NCBI GenBank assembly: GCA_014804365.1
Contig: JAAUZX010000011.1
Location: 52,254 to 89,634 of the forward strand
DNA length: 37,381 nt
Direction: 5' to 3'
Origin: Lachnospiraceae bacterium
Lineage (GTDB): Bacteria > Bacillota > Clostridia > Lachnospirales > Lachnospiraceae
A model generated the notes under the pieces. It did not search any database and was not told where the DNA came from. It was given only the letters and a program-made list of their open reading frames with translations. The position numbers and the translations under genes are program-made. Of the stretch, positions 7,721-15,524 are shown one piece after another. How positions within the stretch are numbered: position 1 is the first letter of the stretch; each line of letters begins with the position of its first letter.

Positions 7721-9103
7721 ATGCCGGTAAATTCATTTGACAACTATCCGATGAGTTGGAAACCCGATTTAAGTAAAATAACAGGTACGAAATACATTGC
7801 ACTGGCAGAACTATTGGAAAGCGATATTAAAAGCGGAAAACTGAAAGCCGGAACAAAGCTACCTCCCCAGCGGGAACTCGCTGATTTCCTGGATCTGAAT
7901 TTAAGTACCATATCCAAAGTTTATAAATTATGCGGACAGAAAGGCTTACTCTCATCATCCGTCGGAAACGGCACTTACGTTTCTTCCGATGCCACCGCCG
8001 AACCGATGCTGCTCTGCGGAAAAGAAGACTCGCATATCATTGAGATGGGCGCAATCGTTCCGTTTGTGACAAGTAATTTAAAGGTAAAACAATATACGGA
8101 AAGTCTGATGAAGAAACCGGACGCTCTGAACCTGTTTTCCTACGGAGCGCCCGAGGGAACTAAAAGACAGCGCGAAGCAGGCGCAGTATGGCTGCAAAAA
8201 TCGGGATTTTATACAGATGTGAAACACATTGTTCCTGCCGCCGGAGGACAAAATGCGCTTACAGCCGCACTGGGGGCATTTTTTAAAACCGGTGACAAAA
8301 TCGGAACAGAACCGATGACTTATACCGGTGTGAAAACAGCGGCAAAACTATTTGGAATCCATTTATTACCTGTCCGGAGCCGCCAGAATGAAATGACAGA
8401 AGAAGGAATCCGCTATGCAGTACAAAACGAAAATATAAAAGGTCTTTATGTCATACCCGATTATCAGAATCCAACATCGCATATCATGTCACTCGAAACA
8501 AGGAAAATGATTGCAAGAACAGCCAGCGAAGAAAATCTGCTTATTATAGAAGACGGCATTAATAACCTTTTAGAGCAAAATCCGATGCCGCCGATCGCAT
8601 CCTTTGCTCCGGAGCAGGTGGTATATATATCAAGCCTCTCGAAGACTGTTTCACCGGGACTAAGAACTGCGTTTATCCATGTCCCTGAGCACCTTCATGA
8701 CAAACTGGTAGCAACGCTATATTCCATGAATATATCCATTTCACCGCTGCTTGCAACGGTTTCTGCCGCTTTGATCGAAGACGGCGCCGCAGACGAGATA
8801 CTTGCCGAACGCCAGAAGGGAATGATAGAACGAAATCTTATCGTCAATGAAATATTGGATGGATTTGCCACGCCAAGCGAGCTAACGTCACCGCTTCGAT
8901 ATATACGGTTACCTGAACATTTTACCGGAAAAAGTTTTGAGCTCTGCGCCAAGCAAGCGGGTGTAGAAGTTTACGGGGCGGAACGTTTTTCCGTAGGGAA
9001 TAAGGTCCCTGAAAAGACGATTCGGATCTCCGTAACAACGCCGCCGTCTGCGGAAGCCCTGACAGACGGTCTGGAACGCTTAAGCGGGTTGCTGAGACAG
9101 TAA
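7721..9103 (+). CDS. MocR-type regulator: GntR winged helix fused to PLP aminotransferase domain
   Basis: This 460-residue protein has an N-terminal GntR-type winged helix (residues about 22-90; LPPQRELADFLDLNLSTISK, then GNGTYVS) joined to an aminotransferase-like domain (about 110-460). The latter keeps AGGQNALTAAL, DYQNPTSH, the acidic EDGINN and the Schiff-base lysine in SSLSKTVSPGLRTAF. MocR proteins of this architecture (PdxR, GabR, TauR) use PLP chemistry to sense ligands and control amino-acid or vitamin B6 genes. Divergence from the aminotransferase at 6250-7431 makes that gene the likely target. No vitamin B6 synthesis gene is nearby, so a PdxR role is not supported. Confidence 0.9.
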   Translation: MPVNSFDNYPMSWKPDLSKITGTKYIALAELLESDIKSGKLKAGTKLPPQRELADFLDLNLSTISKVYKLCGQKGLLSSSVGNGTYVSSDATAEPMLLCGKEDSHIIEMGAIVPFVTSNLKVKQYTESLMKKPDALNLFSYGAPEGTKRQREAGAVWLQKSGFYTDVKHIVPAAGGQNALTAALGAFFKTGDKIGTEPMTYTGVKTAAKLFGIHLLPVRSRQNEMTEEGIRYAVQNENIKGLYVIPDYQNPTSHIMSLETRKMIARTASEENLLIIEDGINNLLEQNPMPPIASFAPEQVVYISSLSKTVSPGLRTAFIHVPEHLHDKLVATLYSMNISISPLLATVSAALIEDGAADEILAERQKGMIERNLIVNEILDGFATPSELTSPLRYIRLPEHFTGKSFELCAKQAGVEVYGAERFSVGNKVPEKTIRISVTTPPSAEALTDGLERLSGLLRQ

Positions 9104-9131
9104 TAGAGAATAACTGTGTTTTTCCCGAAAG

Positions 9132-9191
9132 CAGTGTCACCACACATTAGGTTTCGTTTGGCAATTGAGGAACCACAGTGTCATCACATAT
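9132..9191. repeat. short direct repeat in an intergenic region
   Basis: CAGTGTCACCACACAT at 9132-9147 recurs as CAGTGTCATCACATAT at 9176-9191, 14 of 16 identical and offset by 44 bp. It lies between the MocR gene and the small membrane ORF. It could be an operator pair or chance; no function is assigned. Confidence 0.4.
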
Positions 9192-9259
9192 GATTATAAA
9201 TCTTTTGTAACATAATCGAAGTTTCTCCGTCTAACTGATGAAGTGGTAGAAAAGAAGTG

Positions 9260-9580
9260 ATGGCAAGCCTGCTTTTGCTTTTCGGAGTTATCTGTATTTA
9301 TACACATGGAACTTGGTTTTTCGTTGTCTCGACATCGGTTCTGCTCGGATTCTCGGTATGCTTTCTTCCGTTTGCGGTTTATACAAAACCACTCAGAACC
9401 TTGCTCGGCAATGAAAAGCCGCTGCCTGTATTCAGACCGTTTATCTGGAGAATCGATACGATTGACGGTAATGTGAAGTGGCTCATTCTGATCAGTTGCA
9501 GTATCGCAGGGATTATTTTAATCGTTTCCGGTATCATTAAACAGGCAAAAAAGAAAAAGCTAAAATCAAAGAATTCATAA
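9260..9580 (+). CDS. small three-helix membrane protein, possibly a truncated remnant
   Basis: This ORF of 106 residues shows three hydrophobic segments (residues about 3-18, 20-41 and 75-96), a polar loop with PVFRPFIWRIDT, and a lysine-rich C-terminus (KQAKKKKLKSKNS). Text of the type W-F-F-V-x-S-T-S-V-L-x-G-x-S-V-x-F-L-P-F recalls the C-terminal membrane part of larger HTH-plus-membrane proteins of Firmicutes, from memory only. The ribosome site (AGAAAAG) is weak and no N-terminal HTH is readable upstream, because the frame is closed by TGA at 9239. A truncated gene is therefore plausible, but a genuine small protein cannot be excluded. A 12-bp hairpin follows at 9628. Confidence 0.5.
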   Translation: MASLLLLFGVICIYTHGTWFFVVSTSVLLGFSVCFLPFAVYTKPLRTLLGNEKPLPVFRPFIWRIDTIDGNVKWLILISCSIAGIILIVSGIIKQAKKKKLKSKNS

Positions 9581-9627
9581 AAAATCGTCTCAATCTCGAA
9601 AAACTTTGATTTTCCAGATAAACCACT

Positions 9628-9659
9628 AACCGCCACGCGGATCTAATCGCGTGGCGGTT
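9628..9659. terminator. strong GC-rich hairpin, probable terminator
   Basis: AACCGCCACGCG (9628-9639) and CGCGTGGCGGTT (9648-9659) form a perfect 12-bp stem with an 8-nt loop. It lies downstream of the small membrane ORF and beyond the stop of the minus-strand phosphatase. No clear T-run follows on the plus strand; it may act in both directions. Confidence 0.6.
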
Positions 9660-9785
9660 GATAACTCAGGACATTAGAATTAAATCCTTTGAAGTTTTTA
9701 TACTTTAAATTATAATAATTTCAAGTATAAAATATAATTTTTTCTTTATAAGTTGCTGAGGTAGTAGCAGCTTTGTACCATGTGA

Positions 9786-10349
9786 TTACTTATTCATCTT
9801 GAGTGGGTTACATGCTTCTTTCAACTCGTATTGCTCCAATTTACCGTTTTCCAATGTATAGTTGAAAAATTCATCATTAGTCATATCTTTAAAATATGTT
9901 CTAATGACACGGCACACTCCGCCATGGCAAATAACTAAAATATTTTTGCCTTGATATTGCTCTTTTATTTTATCCAACAACCCATATATTCTGTATGCCA
10001 CTTGCATCATAGATTCTCCTTGTGGATATTTGTATGCAAAATTTCTTTTATTAGCTAGGAAGCTGTCATTCTTTCTATCCACACCCTCGTATATTCCATA
10101 ATTCTGCTCGACAAGCCGCTCCTCTATGCGCATGGCAATATTATTTTTATCTGCAACAATTTTACTTGTTTCCACTGCTCTTTTTAAAGGGGAAGATAAG
10201 ACTATATCAATATTATAATTCTGCACCGTGGCAGCCAGCTCTTTTGCTTGTTCTATTCCCTTTTTTGTTAATTCTATATCTGTGATCCCACATACTTTAT
10301 TCTGTGCATTCCAAACTGTCTGACCATGACGTGCAACATATAATTTCAT
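9786..10349 (-). CDS. histidine phosphatase family protein (phosphoglycerate mutase-like)
   Basis: A 187-residue single-domain enzyme with the RHG motif at residues 7-9 (LYVARHGQTVWN), the acid-loop ERLVEQNYGIYEG near residues 78-90, and the second catalytic histidine in VICHGGVCR near residues 142-150. The fold makes a phospho-histidine intermediate and acts on small phosphorylated metabolites; CobC, GpmB and general phosphatases look alike at this length. The region is clearly more AT-rich than the galactanase or spore genes. It lies downstream of a gene remnant and the TfoX-like gene on the same strand. Confidence 0.9.
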   Translation of the reverse strand: MKLYVARHGQTVWNAQNKVCGITDIELTKKGIEQAKELAATVQNYNIDIVLSSPLKRAVETSKIVADKNNIAMRIEERLVEQNYGIYEGVDRKNDSFLANKRNFAYKYPQGESMMQVAYRIYGLLDKIKEQYQGKNILVICHGGVCRVIRTYFKDMTNDEFFNYTLENGKLEQYELKEACNPLKMNK

Positions 10350-10357
10350 AAGTACCT

Positions 10358-10470
10358 CTATCTCACGATTTCTGTTATTTTTAGGTAAATGTCAATCTCT
10401 TCATGTGGTTCAATCACAAATCCAAAATACTTTGACACATTCACAAATAATCCCCATAATTTCAGAATTA
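10358..10470 (-). pseudogene. possible C-terminal remnant of an unidentified gene
   Basis: Between the TfoX-like gene and the phosphatase, one minus-strand frame is open for about 35 codons and reads like protein, with the segments KLWGLFVNVSKYFGFVI and EPHEEIDIYLKITEIVR before TAG at 10360-10358. It has no start codon with a ribosome site and its upstream end runs into the 3-prime end of the TfoX-like gene in another frame. It may be the tail of a gene lost by deletion. The identity is unknown, and chance cannot be ruled out. Confidence 0.3.
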
Positions 10471-10725
10471 CTTCTTTAAAAAGTCACTAAATTCTTTTAA
10501 CTCCTTCTTCTTATCTTCCGAAAGACAATTGTATTCTATGTTATGAATCGCACCCTCTAATGTATATAAATGTACCAGACAGACATTCGGATAGGCTTGT
10601 TTTAATTTCATAAACGCTTCTTTGGAACCTAATTCGATCAGTTTCTCCGTCGAATCAATTCCAACGGCTGTCAGCTTTCTTTCCATTTCTTTACCGATAT
10701 TCATCATTGATGTTAATTCTGACAT
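10468..10725 (-). CDS. TfoX/Sxy C-terminal domain protein
   Basis: This 85-residue protein consists of a TfoX C-terminal helix-hairpin-helix domain: MNIGKEMERKLTAVGIDSTE, then ELGSKEAFMKLKQAYP, then LYTLEGAIHNI and a lysine-rich tail. In Proteobacteria full-length TfoX/Sxy controls competence, but stand-alone C-terminal domains in Firmicutes have no established role. The start at 10725 follows GGAGGAG; the longer upstream frame is cysteine-rich read-through and overlaps the next gene. A TATACT box on the minus strand about 40 bp upstream suggests its own promoter. Confidence 0.85.
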   Translation of the reverse strand: MSELTSMMNIGKEMERKLTAVGIDSTEKLIELGSKEAFMKLKQAYPNVCLVHLYTLEGAIHNIEYNCLSEDKKKELKEFSDFLKK

Positions 10726-10840
10726 GATTTCTCCTCCATATATTAGAAACTGTACAAAAAAGTATAACACAGAACATGCAAAGCAATATACTACGGATAA
10801 CTGTCTGCCTTTGGCATTCTTTAGACCCTCAATAGCTTCA

Positions 10841-12133
10841 CTATTGCATGTAATTACGCAGAACATACAGCGGCACATTCACCATCCACTCTTGTTCCCG
10901 ATAATTTGACATAGAACTTCTGACGGCACCTGACAACTCATACTTTTTACATAATGCACGCAGGCTTTTCGCCTGAAGATTTTCTTCCGCCTTCACTTCT
11001 ACCGGAATCACTTTACCTGCTCTCTGCACTACAAAATCCACTTCACCGGAAGAGTTTTCCGCACTGTAATAATATAACTCTATCCCCGAAGAAACTAATT
11101 CCTGCGCGACAAACTGTTCCGTCAACGCACCTTTAAATTCGGCAAAAATATCATTTCCTTCCAAAAGTGTAATAGCGTCCAGATTGCATCTTGCCCCAAG
11201 CAAACCAACATCTGACATGTAAATTTTAAAAGAAGGCATATCCATGTAGGAGATTAACGGCATACCGGGTTTGCGTATCCGATAGCTCTTATGAATCAGC
11301 CCGCAATCCAAAAGCCATTGAATTGCAAGTTCAAAATCCTTTGCCCTTGCTCCCTCTCGCACCATTCCATAAATAAACTTTCGATTTTCCTTAGATAACT
11401 GCATTGGAATCGAATTCCAAACCATTTGAATTCTTGGAACTGTTTCTTTCGGTGCGTGCTTGGAGAAATCATTCGCATAGTAAAGTAACAATTGTTGCTG
11501 TATCGTCCTCACTTCCTGCAGATCATCTGTTTCCAGATAGGCTGACACCACTTCCGGCATACCACCCACATAATAGTATTTACGAAGCAGGTCGGCATAT
11601 TTATCCGAAAATGCATTAATCAAATCATAGTCTTTCTTTTCTGTTAGTTCCACCAACTGCTCCTGCCCGACTGCAATCAGAAACTCAGTGAAGTTAAGCG
11701 GGTACAATGTCAGGAAATCAACCTTCCCCACCGGAAAAGATGTACCTTCATGCAATGCAATACCGAGCAAAGAACCGGCTGCAACAATAGCATACTCCTT
11801 TGCATTCTCGTAAAAATACTTCAGCGCATTTAATGCCTTGGGAACCTCTTGTATTTCATCGAAAATCAAAAGTGTGTGTTCCGCTTCTATGTTCTTCCCA
11901 CATTCAATTTTCAGCGCTGATATTATCCGCTCTATGTCATAATCCATTTCGAATACATTCTTCATGCGCTGGTTATTTTCAAAATTGATATATATTACAT
12001 TTTCAAAATACCGCTTGCCAAATTCCCTCATCAACCATGTCTTACCGACCTGCCTTGCGCCTTTGATAATCAATGGTTTTCGATTCCTTTTTTCTTTCCA
12101 TTTCGCAAGTTCCCGCATTAGCAATCGTTCCAA
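10841..12133 (-). CDS. AAA_14 / DUF4143 ATPase
   Basis: A 430-residue protein of the common prokaryotic ATPase family with an N-terminal AAA_14 P-loop domain (Walker A GARQVGKTW near residues 20-28, Walker B LLIFDEIQEVP near 107-117) and a C-terminal DUF4143 domain ending in a restriction-fold-like stretch (SSGEVDFVV, then VIPVEVKA) with the spacing of a PD-(D/E)XK core. The function is not established; such genes are often multicopy and strain-variable. It starts at TTG 12133 behind GGGGTG; the next ATG, 15 nt downstream, has no better site. Four phased repeats overlap its promoter. Confidence 0.88.
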   Translation of the reverse strand: MERLLMRELAKWKEKRNRKPLIIKGARQVGKTWLMREFGKRYFENVIYINFENNQRMKNVFEMDYDIERIISALKIECGKNIEAEHTLLIFDEIQEVPKALNALKYFYENAKEYAIVAAGSLLGIALHEGTSFPVGKVDFLTLYPLNFTEFLIAVGQEQLVELTEKKDYDLINAFSDKYADLLRKYYYVGGMPEVVSAYLETDDLQEVRTIQQQLLLYYANDFSKHAPKETVPRIQMVWNSIPMQLSKENRKFIYGMVREGARAKDFELAIQWLLDCGLIHKSYRIRKPGMPLISYMDMPSFKIYMSDVGLLGARCNLDAITLLEGNDIFAEFKGALTEQFVAQELVSSGIELYYYSAENSSGEVDFVVQRAGKVIPVEVKAEENLQAKSLRALCKKYELSGAVRSSMSNYREQEWMVNVPLYVLRNYMQ

Positions 12134-12167
12134 ACAATTTCACCCCGCTTTATATCTATGATATGTA

Positions 12168-12196
12168 AGAATAACATTTTTCATGCAGAGTTTCAA
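12168..12196 (-). promoter_or_regulatory. promoter of the AAA_14/DUF4143 gene
   Basis: On the minus strand, TTGAAA (12196-12191), a 17-bp spacer and TATTCT (12173-12168) form a good sigma-A promoter 35 bp before the TTG start. The repeat core nearest the gene (12173-12185) occupies the spacer and touches the -10 box, so a bound protein would block polymerase. Confidence 0.65.
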
Positions 12197-12280
12197 TCGT
12201 TTTAACATTTTTTAGTCGGAATTTTTAACTTTATCAACATTTTTCATGCGCAGTTTTAATATATTATAACACTTTTCAGT
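12173..12280 (-). promoter_or_regulatory. array of four helically phased 13-bp repeats (candidate operators)
   Basis: Written on the plus strand, the cores are AACATTTTTCATG (12173), AACATTTTTTAGT (12204), AACATTTTTCATG (12236) and AACACTTTTCAGT (12268). The offsets are 31, 32 and 32 bp, close to three helical turns. Flanks alternate: copies 1 and 3 run into CATGC-(G)-CAG or CATGCAGAG, copies 2 and 4 into AGTCGGA. The array lies wholly upstream of the ATPase gene and its proximal copy sits in the promoter. Confidence 0.7.
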
Positions 12281-12330
12281 CGGACTTTTAGGCTTTCTTA
12301 ATACTAATACCCATGCCTTTCTCACAGCCT

Positions 12331-12402
12331 GCGAATTTGTAAGCCAAGCCGCTAACAGCGTCGGCACAAATTTGCGATTGAAAAATCTCTGATTTTTCAA
12401 TC
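12331..12402. terminator. double hairpin after the monooxygenase gene, palindromic repeat-like
   Basis: GATTGAAAAATC (12376-12387) and GATTTTTCAATC (12391-12402) form a perfect 12-bp stem with a 3-nt loop, ending at the stop codon of the upstream minus-strand gene. Next to it lies a second hairpin, with AATTTGT (12334-12340) paired to ACAAATT (12366-12372) and an inner GCCG/CGGC plus GCT/AGC stem. Together they look like a terminator or a small dispersed palindromic element. A 62-codon frame across it appears spurious. Confidence 0.55.
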
Positions 12403-12734
12403 TATTCCCTTATAAATTCAGAATCTGTTACAGGAGCGCCGTTTTCATCAGAGACATATCGTTCCACCCTCATATGCAAGTCATATTTTTCTCGAAGTTC
12501 AGTAATTCTTGCCATCATTGGTGAAGCATGGTGCATATCGATTGAGTGCTGGTCTTTCCAACTGTCAATTAAAAGCACCGTTTCCTGATCTTCCATCGGA
12601 AAGAAGTATTCATACCTAAGATTCCCTTCCTCTGCACGAATGTCTTTGACAATTCCATTTTCAACCATTTCTTCCGCAAATTTCTTTGCATTTCCATTCA
12701 CACCACTATAATAGATATTTACTGTAATAGCCAT
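12402..12734 (-). CDS. putative quinol monooxygenase (ABM domain)
   Basis: A 110-residue protein with the antibiotic-biosynthesis-monooxygenase (ABM) ferredoxin-like fold: an N-terminal beta strand ITVNIYYSG, a helix with AKKFAEEMV, the strand region GNLRYEYFFPM, then ETVLLIDSWKDQHSIDMHHAS, which is the typical W-x-(D/S)-x-x-x-(I/L)-x-x-H-x-x-S/T motif of YgiN-like quinol monooxygenases. It probably oxidises quinol-like compounds or scavenges reactive species without a cofactor. It directly follows the HAD phosphatase with no gap, its GGAGG lying inside the end of that gene, so the two are translationally coupled. Confidence 0.85.
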   Translation of the reverse strand: MAITVNIYYSGVNGNAKKFAEEMVENGIVKDIRAEEGNLRYEYFFPMEDQETVLLIDSWKDQHSIDMHHASPMMARITELREKYDLHMRVERYVSDENGAPVTDSEFIRE

Positions 12735-13562
12735 TTACTTACCTCCGTCAACTTCCAATCCATTCCGCTGCTTATAGTTACCATTCAATAAGAACTCGCT
12801 CCCCAAATACTCCGCAATCCCGTCCTCATCGTTACTGCCGATCACCAAGTCCGCCTTCATCTTAACCTCGTCTATTGCGTTGCCCATGGCAATGCCCTTA
12901 CCGCATAGCATAAGCATCCCTATGTCGGCATAATCATCACCGAAAGCCGTCATCTCTTCCGTACTGATTCCACATACCGCACTGATCTCCAGAATGGCGT
13001 TTTCCTTCGTGGCAGTCTTCTTCGTAAACTTATACCAGTATCCATCCGAAAAACGAATACAGTCACAATCCGACAGCACTTCCTGCAGCCTCTTTACCTG
13101 ACGCTCATCAAATATTTCCACACACATCTTGAGAGAACTCTCGTTAAAATCCTCGAAATCCGTATAAACACTATCTCCCCAACTCTGATCCTGTTTCTTG
13201 GGATCAATTTTATAATTCCAGTAATGGGTATCTATTGTGTCGATCGTGATCTCACAATCAGCGCCGCATACTTCTCTGGACACCGCAATCATCTGTCTTG
13301 TTTCTTCTTCGGAAAACTCAGCCTTGTATATGTATTCGTCATTGTATTTTACCAATGCGCCACCGCTTACGATCAGCACATCCGGCTGTAATTCCTTAAT
13401 AAAGGACAAAGCATTCTGCTCGCTTCTGGATGTGGATACACCAATTAATATACCTTGCTCTCTGCATTCCCGTAACGCCTTCAGGGTTCTTTGAGAAATT
13501 ATTTTATCACTGCGAAGCAGCGTTCCGTCCAGATCAAACAAAAGAAGTCTGCAATTACTCAT
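12735..13562 (-). CDS. Cof-type HAD-IIB family phosphatase
   Basis: This 275-residue enzyme has the HAD motifs in order: LLLFDLDGTLLRSD (nucleophile Asp and acid Asp, residues about 5-18), STS (motif II), a lysine in the C2B cap-to-core segment (KENAILEIS), and GDDYADIGML (motif IV acidic residues). Cof/YidA-type enzymes dephosphorylate sugar phosphates, flavin or PLP precursors in the cytoplasm. The start MSNCRLL at 13562 is preferred: the ATG three codons earlier is too close to AGGAGG, and the longer frame is unlike the family. It is followed without a gap by the ABM monooxygenase and is divergent from the WYL regulator. Confidence 0.88.
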   Translation of the reverse strand: MSNCRLLLFDLDGTLLRSDKIISQRTLKALRECREQGILIGVSTSRSEQNALSFIKELQPDVLIVSGGALVKYNDEYIYKAEFSEEETRQMIAVSREVCGADCEITIDTIDTHYWNYKIDPKKQDQSWGDSVYTDFEDFNESSLKMCVEIFDERQVKRLQEVLSDCDCIRFSDGYWYKFTKKTATKENAILEISAVCGISTEEMTAFGDDYADIGMLMLCGKGIAMGNAIDEVKMKADLVIGSNDEDGIAEYLGSEFLLNGNYKQRNGLEVDGGK

Positions 13563-13814
13563 ACCATCCATCCCCTCCTCTCGATATGGGTAGATTATCC
13601 CATAATCGCTTTTCGCCTGCAACATATTATTCATTATTACATTTTTTTAAGTCACAGAAGCAGACATTTCGGTGCCACCGCCAATTATTGAATCTCTATA
13701 AATTATCAATTATACTAAGTTTTAGAAAACCTTGTTTGACAAGTCTTTTTAAAACAAAAAAACGTCCCTAACGAGCCATTATTCATATTTTTCCAGCAAC
13801 AAAGAGGATACTCT

Positions 13815-14729
13815 ATGAAACTAGAACGCCTATATGCTATCACAGTATATCTTTTAAATCACGGAAGAACATCAGCAAGCGAACTGGCGAGGCACTTCGA
13901 AGTGTCGCTTAGAACGATACAACGGGATATGGATTCTCTGTGCCTTGCAGGCATCCCTGTTATTTCCATTGCCGGAGCATCCGGCGGTTATGAAATATCC
14001 GAAAATTACAGGCTGGAGCACGGCTTCGCCACCACGGACGATTATTCCAATATTCAGACCGCGCTGCAAGGTCTGGTGTCGGCTACCGGCGACCCGAAAG
14101 CAAAGCATACGCTGGAAAAAATAGTGCATATGTCGAATCCAAACAACAACAGTATCATTCTGGATTTTTCTGTTTTGCAGGAAGACGACCGGAATACTTT
14201 ACAGTTACTACAGACTGCCGTAAGTGAAAAACGCACTGTTACTTTTACTTATACAAATAACAACAGCGAAACAAGAACACACAGCGTAGAGCCGCTCGCC
14301 GTTATATACCGCTGGTATGCATGGTATCTCCTTGCTTATTCCAAAGTCAAAAATGACTATCGCACCTATAAACTTGTACGCATGAGCAATTTAAAAGTAA
14401 CAGATATACCTTTTACCAAAGAACACGAATCCGCAGGCACTATCATAGAAATGATTGACCAGACAGATTCCCGTCAGTATACCGGGATACTCATAAAATG
14501 CAAAGAACCAGCCAAAGCACGAGTAATTGAATACCTGAAAGGAACCGTGACGGAGGAACTATCGAACGGTAGTGCTATCATCAAGGCTACCGTGGTTGAA
14601 AACGAACAATTCTGGCTCGGAACACTTTTATCCTTGGGCGACAATGTAGAAATTATTGCTCCGGAGAGAATCCGCCGGCAATTACTTGAATCTGCCGAAA
14701 AAATTATTTCTTTGTACAGAGAACTATGA
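13815..14729 (+). CDS. YafY-type transcriptional regulator (HTH_11 plus WYL domain)
   Basis: A 304-residue regulator. Residues 5-60 form an HTH_11 winged helix (RTSASELARHFEVSLRTIQR), followed by the GGYEI wing. The WYL domain spans about residues 140-220, with the core RWYAWYLLAYSKVKNDYRTY. A C-terminal WCX-like extension ends the protein. WYL regulators sense ligands or nucleic acids through this pocket. It is divergent from the HAD-monooxygenase operon, so that operon, or the GNAT gene 111 bp downstream, could be its target. The ATG follows AAAGAGGA. Confidence 0.9.
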   Translation: MKLERLYAITVYLLNHGRTSASELARHFEVSLRTIQRDMDSLCLAGIPVISIAGASGGYEISENYRLEHGFATTDDYSNIQTALQGLVSATGDPKAKHTLEKIVHMSNPNNNSIILDFSVLQEDDRNTLQLLQTAVSEKRTVTFTYTNNNSETRTHSVEPLAVIYRWYAWYLLAYSKVKNDYRTYKLVRMSNLKVTDIPFTKEHESAGTIIEMIDQTDSRQYTGILIKCKEPAKARVIEYLKGTVTEELSNGSAIIKATVVENEQFWLGTLLSLGDNVEIIAPERIRRQLLESAEKIISLYREL

Positions 14730-14769
14730 CATTCTGTTGTCGTATATGTGATGATATACTAATCATTAG

Positions 14770-14791
14770 TTGAACGTTCAAAACATGTTTT
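14770..14791. promoter_or_regulatory. two overlapping 12-bp palindromes before the GNAT gene
   Basis: TTGAACGTTCAA (14770-14781) and AAAACATGTTTT (14780-14791) are each perfect palindromes, sharing two bases. They lie about 50-70 bp upstream of the acetyltransferase start and downstream of the WYL gene. They are candidates for a regulator site; the regulator is not known. Confidence 0.4.
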
Positions 14792-14840
14792 ATGCATTTT
14801 ACAGATAAGCACTATAAAACTTAGAACCGGAGGTATGACA

Positions 14841-15407
14841 ATGATGAATCCATATGAAAAATGTCCCGTTTACGAAAACGAAAGCTATCTTTTAAGGCTT
14901 ATTGAAGCTTCGGACGCACCTGACCTGCTTCTCGTGTATTCCGATGAAAAAGCCGTGCCGTTCTTCAACAGCGATAACTGCAACGGAGACGATTTCCATT
15001 ACACCACTTTAGAACGCATGCAGGGCGCCGTAGATTTTTGGCAACAGGCATACACTGAAGGCTGGTTTGTACGCTGGGTAATTATCGACAAGAATATCGG
15101 ACATGCCGTAGGAACGATCGAATTATTTAACCGTCAGGCAGATGATTATTTTAATAACTGCGGACTGCTTCGATTAGATTTGAGAAGCGATTATGAACGT
15201 GCGGAGAGTATCTATGAAATACTGTCTCTGATCGCGCCGCCGACCTTCGAGTTATTTGGCTGTCAGATGATCGCAACCAAGGTTCCGTCTTTTGCATCGG
15301 AACGGAAGATTGCAGCCGAAAAGCTAGGATTTACATTATCAGAAGAAGCTTTGGTCGGCGGAGATGATGGAAAGCATTATAAAGATTATTATGTGTTGCA
15401 GAAATAA
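14841..15407 (+). CDS. GNAT-family N-acetyltransferase (RimJ/RimL-like)
   Basis: This 188-residue protein begins MMNPYEKCPVYENESYLLRL and has the RimJ/RimL-type order: an N-terminal strand LRLIEASDAPDLLLVYSD, a mid-domain strand HAVGTIELFNR near residue 95, a diverged acetyl-CoA loop (LRSDYERAESIYE) and a C-terminal AAEKLGFT motif. The usual R/Q-x-x-G-x-G/A is poorly kept, so the substrate and even the activity are uncertain. The ATG at 14841 is preferred over the ATG at 14835, which lies only 1 nt after GGAGG. Confidence 0.8.
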   Translation: MMNPYEKCPVYENESYLLRLIEASDAPDLLLVYSDEKAVPFFNSDNCNGDDFHYTTLERMQGAVDFWQQAYTEGWFVRWVIIDKNIGHAVGTIELFNRQADDYFNNCGLLRLDLRSDYERAESIYEILSLIAPPTFELFGCQMIATKVPSFASERKIAAEKLGFTLSEEALVGGDDGKHYKDYYVLQK

Positions 15408-15488
15408 ATGGATTACCTTGCTTGATCCGGCAGGACACCCATTTTGCATTGTGATTTGGGAGTGACAAATTTCAATACACTAATATGC

Positions 15489-15516
15489 AGAACTCTCGTC
15501 CACAAACGAGGGTTCT
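15489..15516. terminator. bidirectional terminator between convergent genes
   Basis: AGAACTCTCGT (15489-15499) pairs with ACGAGGGTTCT (15506-15516) across a 6-nt loop, with one T-G wobble. A T-rich tract follows on the plus strand. It separates the GNAT gene from the minus-strand unknown gene. Confidence 0.65.
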
Positions 15517-15524
15517 GAAGGCAT

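Noticed and set aside
10725..10878. N-terminal extension of the TfoX-like protein
   Set aside because: The added 51 residues are Cys/Phe-rich, overlap the next gene, and the internal ATG has a strong GGAGGAG site.
12173..12280. Regularly spaced repeats as a CRISPR array
   Set aside because: Only four 13-bp cores at 31-32 bp, spacers are short, AT-rich and themselves partly repeated, and no cas gene is present. A promoter overlap fits operators better.
12212..12400. 62-codon minus-strand frame as a gene
   Set aside because: It runs through hairpins and the operator array, lacks a ribosome site, and its composition is that of a palindromic non-coding region.
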